Assembly: GCA_002315885.1 (NCBI GenBank)
Contig: DCIO01000042.1
Span: forward strand, 1 to 5,885
DNA length: 5,885 nt
Origin: Lentisphaeria bacterium UBA1724
GTDB lineage: Bacteria; Verrucomicrobiota; Lentisphaeria; Oligosphaerales; Oligosphaeraceae
Reading direction: 5' to 3'
Shown here: one piece after another, positions 1 to 5,865 of the stretch
How the letters are laid out: each line of letters begins with the position of its first letter
Numbering within the stretch: the first letter of the stretch is position 1
Translations under genes and position numbers: made by a program
Notes under the pieces: generated by a model
What the model was told of the DNA's origin: nothing
The model's database searches: none
The model's input: only the letters and a program-made list of their open reading frames with translations

Positions 1-19
1 GACGGCGTCCCCGCCGTCG
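1..19 (-). repeat. Palindromic hairpin repeat, left copy, downstream of the ABC operon
   Basis: Read on the minus strand (the sense strand of the ABC operon) this is CGACGGCGGGGACGCCGTC: arms GACGGCG and CGCCGTC pair perfectly around a GGGA loop, a GNRA-type tetraloop in RNA. The same 19 bases occur inverted at 5866-5884. It lies 42 bases after the permease stop codon. The window ends here, so I cannot see whether a T-run follows. It may be an intrinsic terminator, a 3' mRNA-stabilising hairpin, or a copy of a dispersed REP-like element. Confidence 0.8.
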
Positions 20-40
20 AAAGGGCGCGGGTGGCTACAG

Positions 41-64
41 GTCCTATCCGTCCTATCCGTCCTA
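41..64. repeat. 9-base tandem repeat overlapping the permease stop codon
   Basis: GTCCTATCC is present at 41-49 and 50-58, with a partial third copy GTCCTA at 59-64. On the minus strand, in the frame of the permease, the unit reads TAG GAC GGA, so each copy supplies an in-frame TAG: the real stop at 62-64 and spare stops at 53-55 and 44-46. One more TAG follows outside the repeat at 35-37. The unit length is a multiple of three, so a change in copy number would not alter the reading frame. Function unknown; it may be simple tandem duplication. Confidence 0.75.
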
Positions 65-1045
65 ATTATTTCTCGTTTTTGCGGCCAGCTGGTCTGCGGT
101 AACGGCGAAGATGATAATGAAGCCGATGACCACCAGCTGGAGGTTCGTGGAGACACCCAGCAGCGTCAAGCCATTCCGCAGGAAGCTAATCAACAGCGTT
201 CCAATCAGCGTCCCGGTCATGGTGCCCTTTCCGCCTGAAGGGGAGCACCCGCCGATGATGACTGCCGCCACGATATCCAATTCCAGGGACAATCCGGCGG
301 AGGGCTGTGCGGAACTGGAACGGCTGCTGTAGATCATGGCCGCCAAGCCCGTCAGCAGTCCCATCAGCGTATATGCCATCACGAGAATCTTTTTCACATC
401 GATGCCCGCATGGAATGCGGTGGCGGAATTCGAGCCAATCGCATAGACATATCGTCCGAATTTCGTGTATTTCAGCATAAATCCGCACCCCAGCATCACA
501 ATCGCCAAGAGCCAGATGGAGACAGGGATGCCCAGCAGTTTTCCGGTGTCCAGGTAGGTATACGCAGAGATAGCGAATGGCTTCCCATCATTCATGATAT
601 AGGAAATTCCGCGGAAAATCGACATGCTTCCCAGTGTCACGATGAAGGGCGCCAATTTCAGGCGGGTGATGCAGAGGCCGTTGAAGAGTCCGCAGACGCC
701 ACCCACCAGAATTCCCGCCAGGGTTCCCACCAGCATGGCTCCCACACCCATGGGAACGAATTCACCCGTGAGGATGCCAGCCCAGGAACCGCCTCCCAGC
801 AGCAGCATGACGATGGAACCAATCATGCCCGTCATGGCCAGCATGGACCCCACCGACAAATCGATGCCGCTGGTAATGATAACGAAGGTCATTCCCGCAG
901 CCATGATGCCATTCACGCTGGAACGGGTGATGACATTGGAGATATTCTGGAAGCTCAGAAAGGTATCCGGCACCAGAAAAGTCCAAAGGGAGATAATGAA
1001 AATCAGTGAGCTGAAAGGCAGAAGTTGTTTTGCAAAGCGGTTCAT
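62..1045 (-). CDS. Sugar ABC transporter permease, CUT2 (RbsC-like) family
   Basis: This is the inner-membrane channel subunit of a CUT2 sugar importer, expected to work as a dimer with the ATPase encoded just upstream. The 327 residues match the usual length of RbsC-type permeases. About ten hydrophobic segments are visible, near residues 8-25, 46-59, 64-84, 97-120, 131-150, 171-191, 219-240, 256-268, 275-290 and 299-317. Family signatures are clear: SGIDLSVGS (59-67), the NGLCITRLKLAPFIVTLG block (122-139), GRYVYAIGSN (197-206), which resembles the cytoplasmic ATPase-contact loop, and GLSLELDIVAAVIIGG (251-266). The ATG start is supported by GGAG seven bases upstream. It is the last gene of the operon, 61 bases after the ATPase stop. 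The family is firm; the sugar carried cannot be read from the permease alone. Confidence 0.95.
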   Translation of the reverse strand: MNRFAKQLLPFSSLIFIISLWTFLVPDTFLSFQNISNVITRSSVNGIMAAGMTFVIITSGIDLSVGSMLAMTGMIGSIVMLLLGGGSWAGILTGEFVPMGVGAMLVGTLAGILVGGVCGLFNGLCITRLKLAPFIVTLGSMSIFRGISYIMNDGKPFAISAYTYLDTGKLLGIPVSIWLLAIVMLGCGFMLKYTKFGRYVYAIGSNSATAFHAGIDVKKILVMAYTLMGLLTGLAAMIYSSRSSSAQPSAGLSLELDIVAAVIIGGCSPSGGKGTMTGTLIGTLLISFLRNGLTLLGVSTNLQLVVIGFIIIFAVTADQLAAKTRNN

Positions 1046-1052
1046 TTGTTAA

Positions 1053-1057
1053 CTCCG
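1053..1057 (-). promoter_or_regulatory. Ribosome binding site of the permease gene
   Basis: The minus strand reads CGGAG, then a seven-base spacer, then ATG at 1045. This supports the annotated permease start. The rest of the 61-base gap between ATPase and permease (1046-1106) shows no convincing terminator or promoter, so co-transcription is likely. Confidence 0.7.
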
Positions 1058-1106
1058 TAATGCGTTAGTAATCAAAATCTTTTGCTGTATCTACCGTTGT
1101 GACGCA

Positions 1107-2600
1107 TCAATCCATGTTGATTGCGCCGTATTTCATCACGGTCTCCTGGGTCGTCTCGGCGGTCTTCAAGTCCGCGGTGATGCGTCCTTCCCGCATGACC
1201 AGCATTCGATCTGTCATGCCGAAGAGTTCCTGCATATCCGACGAAATCAGCAGAATCGCCTTCCCTGCCTCCGCCAGACCATTCAGCAACGCATAGACCT
1301 CCTTCTTCGCACCCACGTCAATTCCACGGGTGGGCTCGTCAAAAATCAGAAATTGGCTATCCGCCATCAGCCATCGCGCCAGGAGCAGCTTCTGCTGATT
1401 GCCGCCAGAGAGGGTATCCGCCGCATCCTCCGCGTCATTCCACTTGATGTGCACGCCGTTGGCAACCGTGGCGGCTTCGTTGATTTCCTTCTTCAGCCGA
1501 AGCACTGCCTTCATGCCCAACTTATCCAAATTCGGCAGAGTGACATTCCAGACACAAGGCAAGCCCAGGCAGAGCCCCGTGCGTTTTCGGTCCTCCGTCA
1601 AATACCCGATACCCGCCTGGATGGCATCCGATGGGCATTTCACCTTCACCGCCTTGCCATTCAGCAGGAGCTTCCCTGCCCCAGGAGTAATACCGAAAAT
1701 CGCATTGGCGACCTCCGTGCGTCCAGCGCCAACCAATCCCGCCATGCCAACAATTTCCCCCGCACGCACCTGAAAGGACACATCCTGGACTTTCTTGTGG
1801 TCCGTCAGCCCCGCGACCTCGAAGACCACATCGCCGATTTGGGCATTTCTGGGCGGGTAGAATTCGTTGAGTTCGCGGCCCACCATGGCACGGATGATTT
1901 CGGGGATGGTAATCTTCTCCACCTCCTCCACCCGAATCATCTCGCCATCCCGCAGGACCGCAACGCGATTCGCCAGTTGCATAATCTCCTCCATGCGGTG
2001 TGAGATATAGATGATTGCCATGCCCTGGTCACGCAACTGGGCGATAATCCGGAAGAGCTGCTTGGCCTCCTTGTCGGAGAGCGCGCTGGTGGGTTCGTCC
2101 ATCACCAGGATTTTCGCCTGGTCATGGAGTGCCTTCAGAATCACAACAATCTGAGATTGTCCCACACTCAAATCCGCGACACGCGCATCGGGATCCAATT
2201 CGAAGCCGTTAGCCTGAATTAGCGCGAGGGTCTCCTCACGCATCGCCCTGGCATCCAACTTCAGCCCGCACAGCGAAGTCTTTTCGCAGCCCAGGAAGAT
2301 ATTCTCCATCACCGTCAGGTCTTCCGCCAAATCCAGCTCCTGGTAAATCATGGAGATGCCGCATTTCAGCGCATCCTGGGGGCACTTGGGAGAAAACTCC
2401 TTCCCCTGCAAAAGAATGCGCCCCGCATCCGCAGGATGGACGCCTGCCAAAATCTTCATCAGCGTGGATTTGCCCGCGCCATTTTCGCCACAAATCGCCA
2501 GAACACTCCCCGCATCCAAATCCAAGTCAATCTTCTTCAGCACCTGGACCGCCCCGAAGGACTTGGAGATGCCTCGAATTTCCAATATCCGTTCACCCAT
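1107..2600 (-). CDS. Sugar ABC transporter ATP-binding protein with two NBDs, CUT2 (RbsA-like)
   Basis: This cytoplasmic ATPase drives sugar import and, in this family, carries two nucleotide-binding domains in one chain. Residues are numbered from the upstream ATG at 2606, which gives 499 aa. Domain 1 has Walker A GENGAGKST (40-48), Q-loop Q89, signature LSVGQ (146-150), Walker B ILVMDEPTSAL (166-176) and H-loop H203. Domain 2 has a degenerate Walker A, GLVGAGRTE (290-298), with Arg in place of the usual Lys. It also has a good signature LSGGNQQ (399-405), Walker B FLIFDEPTRGID (419-430), and ISSDMQE where the switch His would be. Such a degenerate second site is usual for RbsA/MglA proteins. 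I prefer the ATG at 2600 (497 aa) over 2606, because GGGAGGG lies one base before the first ATG but seven before the second. The gene follows the binding-protein stop by 9-15 bases. Confidence 0.96.
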   Translation of the reverse strand: MGERILEIRGISKSFGAVQVLKKIDLDLDAGSVLAICGENGAGKSTLMKILAGVHPADAGRILLQGKEFSPKCPQDALKCGISMIYQELDLAEDLTVMENIFLGCEKTSLCGLKLDARAMREETLALIQANGFELDPDARVADLSVGQSQIVVILKALHDQAKILVMDEPTSALSDKEAKQLFRIIAQLRDQGMAIIYISHRMEEIMQLANRVAVLRDGEMIRVEEVEKITIPEIIRAMVGRELNEFYPPRNAQIGDVVFEVAGLTDHKKVQDVSFQVRAGEIVGMAGLVGAGRTEVANAIFGITPGAGKLLLNGKAVKVKCPSDAIQAGIGYLTEDRKRTGLCLGLPCVWNVTLPNLDKLGMKAVLRLKKEINEAATVANGVHIKWNDAEDAADTLSGGNQQKLLLARWLMADSQFLIFDEPTRGIDVGAKKEVYALLNGLAEAGKAILLISSDMQELFGMTDRMLVMREGRITADLKTAETTQETVMKYGAINMD

Positions 2601-2607
2601 CGACATG

Positions 2608-2614
2608 CCCTCCC
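2608..2614 (-). promoter_or_regulatory. Ribosome binding site that decides the ATPase start
   Basis: GGGAGGG on the minus strand lies directly after the stop codon of the binding-protein gene (2616-2618). It is one base from the ATG at 2606, too close for normal initiation, and seven bases from the in-frame ATG at 2600, which is near ideal. It therefore points to the downstream ATG and removes two residues from the longest reading frame. Confidence 0.7.
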
Positions 2615-2615
2615 A

Positions 2616-3605
2616 TTACAGTCCCAACGCGCTGGGGAATTCCTTCTTCTTCTGTTCCAGATTCTCCGCATCCACCACCATGCTGGGGACATTGTAGGTC
2701 TTTTCCAGCGCCTCGCCTGACAACCGCCGCACCGCCAGTGTCACCCCCTGATAGCCGATTTCGAAGGGATTCTGCACAATCAGCGCATCCACTTCGCCAC
2801 GGGAAATGCCATCCAGCAGCACGGGATCGGAATCAAAGCCCACGAAGTGGATTTGTCCGCATCGGCCGCTAGTCTGGACTGCCTTGTAGGCACCCACGGA
2901 AGAAGGATGGTTCACCGCATAGACACCATCCACGTTGCCGTTTTTCGTCAGCATGTCAGTGCATTTCTGGCGCGCATCCTCCACAGTGCCGCTGGTATAC
3001 TGCTCATCCACAATCTTCACACCAGGGAATTCGTTTGCCAGCGTCTCCTTGAAGCCACGGGCACGCTCTTCCGTAGATGCGGAATTCTGCACAAAATGAA
3101 CCAGAATCACATTGCCACGCCCATTCAACTCCGCACCCATGCGCTTTGCCGCATCCGCACCGCCGCGGTAGTTGTCCGTCCCCGCAAATGCATCGAAATT
3201 TTCGGATTCCAGGGGTGAGTCGATGATGATGCAGGGGATACCCTTCTCCATCACCTTGTCGGCAGAACGCACCAGCGCCTTGGAGTCGTTGGGACCCAAT
3301 ACCACCGCATCCACATTCTGCACCAGTACATCATCCACCGCCTGGATCTGCTTTTCACGGTCGGTCTCCATCTCGGGACCCGTCCAAATCATCTGGTATC
3401 CCGCTTCCTCGGCGGCCTTCAACGCCCCCTGGCGAACGGTATCCCACCACATATTCGCGGTGCCCTTGGGGATTACCGCAATCACACGGCCTTTCTTGCT
3501 CTCAGCTAAATTCATGTGGCGGATCTTCTTGATGACGCCAGAGACAAAAAGAATGCAGGAGAGGCCCAGGATCACGGGCACCAGAAAATTGCGCGGTGAT
3601 TTCAT
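2616..3605 (-). CDS. Sugar-binding protein of a CUT2 ABC importer (Peripla_BP_4 type)
   Basis: This is the substrate-recognition subunit, acting outside the inner membrane. Of the 329 residues, 1-30 are a short basic start, a hydrophobic stretch (7-25) and KKIRH. Cys17 lies within the stretch but GLSC is a poor lipobox, so an anchored or ordinary Sec-exported protein is more likely than a lipoprotein. The mature part begins VIAVIPKGTANMWWDTV (41-57). Aligned by eye with E. coli ribose-binding protein, the sugar-contact positions are largely kept: N51, W53 and W54 (in place of two Phe), D129, R181, N232, D258 in VGFDSDP and Q278. The Arg that follows Asp in ribose-binding protein is Ser130 here, so the ligand may differ from ribose. 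It is the first gene of the operon. No Shine-Dalgarno is seen before its ATG. The family is firm and the ligand is unknown. Confidence 0.93.
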   Translation of the reverse strand: MKSPRNFLVPVILGLSCILFVSGVIKKIRHMNLAESKKGRVIAVIPKGTANMWWDTVRQGALKAAEEAGYQMIWTGPEMETDREKQIQAVDDVLVQNVDAVVLGPNDSKALVRSADKVMEKGIPCIIIDSPLESENFDAFAGTDNYRGGADAAKRMGAELNGRGNVILVHFVQNSASTEERARGFKETLANEFPGVKIVDEQYTSGTVEDARQKCTDMLTKNGNVDGVYAVNHPSSVGAYKAVQTSGRCGQIHFVGFDSDPVLLDGISRGEVDALIVQNPFEIGYQGVTLAVRRLSGEALEKTYNVPSMVVDAENLEQKKKEFPSALGL

Positions 3606-3656
3606 AGCAGTCTAGCAGAGGGAGGTCTTATGATTTGGAAATAAAAACTTTATGTA

Positions 3657-3662
3657 AGTATA
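3657..3662 (-). promoter_or_regulatory. Candidate -10 element for the ABC operon
   Basis: The minus strand reads TATACT, five of six matches to TATAAT, about 50 bases before the binding-protein ATG. No good TTGACA-like -35 lies 15-18 bases upstream; the best hexamers are GTGCAA and TGCAAA, inside the adjoining palindrome. Initiation might depend on an activator or on a sigma factor with looser -35 needs. Weak evidence. Confidence 0.35.
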
Positions 3663-3667
3663 GCCCC

Positions 3668-3683
3668 GTTTGCAAACTTTGCA
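3668..3683. promoter_or_regulatory. Overlapping palindromes, candidate operator
   Basis: GTTTGCAAAC (3668-3677) is a perfect 10-base palindrome. It overlaps TGCAAACTTTGCA (3671-3683), a 13-base palindrome around one central base. TTTGCA also recurs directly at 3669 and 3678. The site lies five bases upstream of the minus-strand TATACT and overlaps the possible plus-strand -35, which is where a sugar-responsive repressor or activator shared by both units would bind. No regulator gene is in the window, so the binding protein is unknown. Confidence 0.45.
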
Positions 3684-3698
3684 CGCCAGTAAGACAAT
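3670..3698 (+). promoter_or_regulatory. Weak candidate promoter toward the GH92 gene
   Basis: TTGCAA (3670-3675) and GACAAT (3693-3698) are separated by 17 bases and each matches four of six consensus positions of a housekeeping promoter. This would give a leader of more than 110 bases before the GH92 start. The -35 part overlaps the candidate operator. The match is weak and may be chance in an AT-richer spacer. Confidence 0.25.
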
Positions 3699-3803
3699 AG
3701 AAAAATCCACCTACAAATATTCCATTCTGCGCTAGATTAAAGCACTCCTCTAAAAAACTCCTCAGACGCCCTCACCCTCTTGTAGAGCAGAGCGTCACAA
3801 AAA

Positions 3804-3831
3804 ATTGAGAATTGAGAATTGAGCATTGAGA
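3804..3831 (+). repeat. Heptamer tandem repeat (ATTGAGA)4 containing the GH92 start
   Basis: There are four units at 3804-3810, 3811-3817, 3818-3824 (ending in C instead of A) and 3825-3831. Every unit contains a TTG, but only the TTG of the third unit (3819) opens into the GH92 frame. The others meet stops within a few codons. The second unit supplies the in-frame TGA (3813-3815) that closes the frame upstream. Seven is not a multiple of three, so a copy-number change would move the start relative to the gene. Confidence 0.85.
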
Positions 3832-5849
3832 ATTACAATTTAGCGGCTCCCTTCTGGGGAACCGGCGGCACCCAATCCATCCCCTTCAAAGACCTGGGGC
3901 GAGGCTGGAATTGGCTCAAGGCCCTGACGGGAAACACCAACCCCGGCGCAAAACGCCCCCTGGGCTGGGTCTCCGCATGCGCCTACTCGGGAGCATACTC
4001 CAGCGGATACGGTCGCTTCGGATGCTCCGGGGATGGCCCCGCACCGGAGCTCTTCGACCGCCAGTGCGCCTGGGGCGTCACACACTTCCATCCCACAGGC
4101 ACGGGATACCTGGGCTTCTTCTACAACTACTTCCTCTTCACACCCTGGACCGACGGCGCAAACCTGGGCCATATCTCCCAACTGACCGACGAAATCGCCC
4201 ATCCGGGATACTACGCCGCCGCCCTGCCCGACTACGGCGCTACCCTGGAATTGACCGCCACCCAATGCGCCGCACTCCATCGCTATCGCTTCCTCAAGCC
4301 CGGAGCACACCTGCGTATTGACACGGGTAATATCGGCCTGCGGCAATCCATGGGAACACGATACCAGGAAAAGATCGAATTCCAGGACATCCGAAAGGAC
4401 GCACCTGATGCCTGGCATGGCTATATCGTCGCACGTGGCACGAAAATCTACTTCGCCCTGCGTCTCAAAGCGCAAATCACCTCCGCCGCACTCTACAACG
4501 GCGTCATAGAACTGGATTTCGCAGGCGATGCCGCGGAGGCCGTCATAGGCTTCTCCCTGAAAAGCCAGGAGCAGGCACAGGAGCGTGCAGACACCGCATT
4601 CCAGGCGGGCTTCGACGCAGTTCGATGCGACGCCAAAGACGAATGGAGTGAACAACTCTCGCGCATCAGGGTGGATTTTCCCGATGCACAGTGGAACAGC
4701 CGTTTCTACAGCACCCTCTATCACTCCCTCATCAAGCCGGGATACTACGAAGATGGCTTCGTGGATTTCCAGACCATGTGGGATATCTATCGCACACAAC
4801 TGCCCCTGGTGCTGTCGCTCTGCCCGAAAGTCGCCAGAAAACTCCTGGAGTTCTTCATGCAGACCATCGAAGAACTAGGCGCATTCCCTGTCTGCTTCTC
4901 CATGGACAGCAACCACGCGGTGGAGTCCAACCAGGCATGCGCATTGGCGGTCTATCCCCTCTGCGATGGCTTCTTCCGTGGAATCCTTACCCAGGATGAC
5001 TACCCCCGCGTGAAAGCCGCCCTGAACAGCGAATTCAATCACGCGCGTCTGGAAGGCAAATCACCCACCCATACACTGGATTTGGCGGGGGCCTTCGATG
5101 CCGCCTCAAATGTGGCGTTGCTCTTTGACGACCTCACGACGGGAGAACCCTGGCATAGCAAGAGCCATATCTGGAGGAGTGTCTATGATTCCGATACGGG
5201 ATACCTTGTGGAAAAGGCAACCTACTACGAAGGAACCCATCGGAACTACTCCTTCCGCATCCATTTCGGCATGATGGAACGCATCAAACTGGCAGGCGGA
5301 ACCAAACGCTTCCAGGAGATGCTGGATGACTTCTTCGCGGTGGGCTACGTCCCCGCAGACAACCAGGATCCCCGCCCCATCCGCCCGGGCTATTTCGAGG
5401 CACTGAACAACGAAACCGACATGGATACGCCATACACATACCTCTGGTGCGGACAACGGGACCGTCTGGCGGAAATCTCCGATACCATCCGACGACACCA
5501 GTTCGGGGACGGCGAAGGCGGCGCCCCCGGCAATGTGGATTCGGGCGCACTGAGCTCCTGGTATGTCTGGTCCTGCTTAGGACTCTATCCCCTCACGGGA
5601 ACCCCGTACTATCTCCTGGGTTCCCCCGCAGTCAACAGCGCCGAAATCGACTTCGCCAAAGGCACCCTGCAAATCCGTGTCACCAGAGAATCCCCCTCGT
5701 CCATCTATCCCGCGGGATACAGGTTCAACGGAGAGGCGTTCCAGACACCCTGGATGACCGTGGAAGAAGTGGAACGGGGAGGCGTGCTGGAATTCTTCCT
5801 GAAGGACACCCCACAGGGACCATCACCTATCCCGGATTTCATGGATTGA
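3819..5849 (+). CDS. GH92-family glycoside hydrolase (putative alpha-mannosidase), no signal peptide
   Basis: GH92 enzymes are calcium-dependent exo-alpha-mannosidases. The 676 residues cover the whole fold. The N-terminal beta-sandwich has APFWGTGG (10-17), like the family's NPFIGTGG, and GVTHFHPTGTG (86-96), like FSHTHLSGTG. The catalytic part has FYSTLYHSL (296-304), MWDIYRTQLPL (320-330), YYEGTHRNYSF (469-479, E471 at the expected general acid), NETDMDTPYTYLW (531-543), and PGNVDSGALSSWYV (570-583), where D574 remains but the preceding acidic residue of the usual GN-D/E-D motif is V573. The segment at 360-389 is also divergent. The TTG start lies inside a heptamer repeat and has no Shine-Dalgarno; no other start exists upstream. 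Many family members are exported, but this one begins directly at the catalytic domain, so it is either cytoplasmic or 5'-truncated. The family is secure; mannosidase specificity is inferred. Confidence 0.88.
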   Translation: MSIENYNLAAPFWGTGGTQSIPFKDLGRGWNWLKALTGNTNPGAKRPLGWVSACAYSGAYSSGYGRFGCSGDGPAPELFDRQCAWGVTHFHPTGTGYLGFFYNYFLFTPWTDGANLGHISQLTDEIAHPGYYAAALPDYGATLELTATQCAALHRYRFLKPGAHLRIDTGNIGLRQSMGTRYQEKIEFQDIRKDAPDAWHGYIVARGTKIYFALRLKAQITSAALYNGVIELDFAGDAAEAVIGFSLKSQEQAQERADTAFQAGFDAVRCDAKDEWSEQLSRIRVDFPDAQWNSRFYSTLYHSLIKPGYYEDGFVDFQTMWDIYRTQLPLVLSLCPKVARKLLEFFMQTIEELGAFPVCFSMDSNHAVESNQACALAVYPLCDGFFRGILTQDDYPRVKAALNSEFNHARLEGKSPTHTLDLAGAFDAASNVALLFDDLTTGEPWHSKSHIWRSVYDSDTGYLVEKATYYEGTHRNYSFRIHFGMMERIKLAGGTKRFQEMLDDFFAVGYVPADNQDPRPIRPGYFEALNNETDMDTPYTYLWCGQRDRLAEISDTIRRHQFGDGEGGAPGNVDSGALSSWYVWSCLGLYPLTGTPYYLLGSPAVNSAEIDFAKGTLQIRVTRESPSSIYPAGYRFNGEAFQTPWMTVEEVERGGVLEFFLKDTPQGPSPIPDFMD

Positions 5850-5865
5850 GGGGTATTCTTCCCGA

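Larger units (their letters stand above)
3606..3818. other. Divergent intergenic regulatory region
   Basis: These 213 bases separate the starts of the ABC operon and the GH92 gene and are richer in A and T than the flanking genes. They hold the candidate operator and promoter hexamers listed separately, a direct repeat ACTCCTC at 3744-3750 and 3757-3763, and the beginning of the ATTGAGA tandem tract. No ATG lies between 3655 and the GH92 TTG start, so I find no upstream exported start for GH92. No credible gene is present. Confidence 0.7.

Noticed and set aside
410..1009. Plus-strand reading frame of 199 codons opposite the permease gene
   Set aside because: The product is full of His, Gln, Asp and Arg, which is typical of reading the complement of a membrane protein gene; no motif is visible.
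1046..1106. Possible TGCGT/ACGCA stem between the ATPase and permease genes
   Set aside because: Five base pairs across a loop of about 35 bases with no T-run is too weak for a terminator or attenuator.
1353..2003. Plus-strand reading frame of 216 codons opposite the ATPase gene
   Set aside because: It lies opposite conserved Walker and signature motifs, its product has no recognisable domain, and it has no supporting start context.
3618..3644. GGGAGG followed four bases later by ATG ATT TGG AAA TAA on the plus strand (peptide MIWK)
   Set aside because: The spacing is short and the peptide has four residues. There is no attenuator-like structure after it and the GH92 gene is about 175 bases away, so it is most likely chance.
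3744..3763. Direct repeat ACTCCTC with 13-base spacing
   Set aside because: It is short and lies in a simple-composition stretch, and neither its position nor its spacing matches a promoter or a typical binding site.
3840..4799. Long minus-strand reading frame of 319 codons inside GH92
   Set aside because: It is antisense to a gene with clear GH92 motifs, its translation is rich in Cys, Gly and Val without a recognisable domain, and it fits the strong C bias at codon third positions of the true gene.
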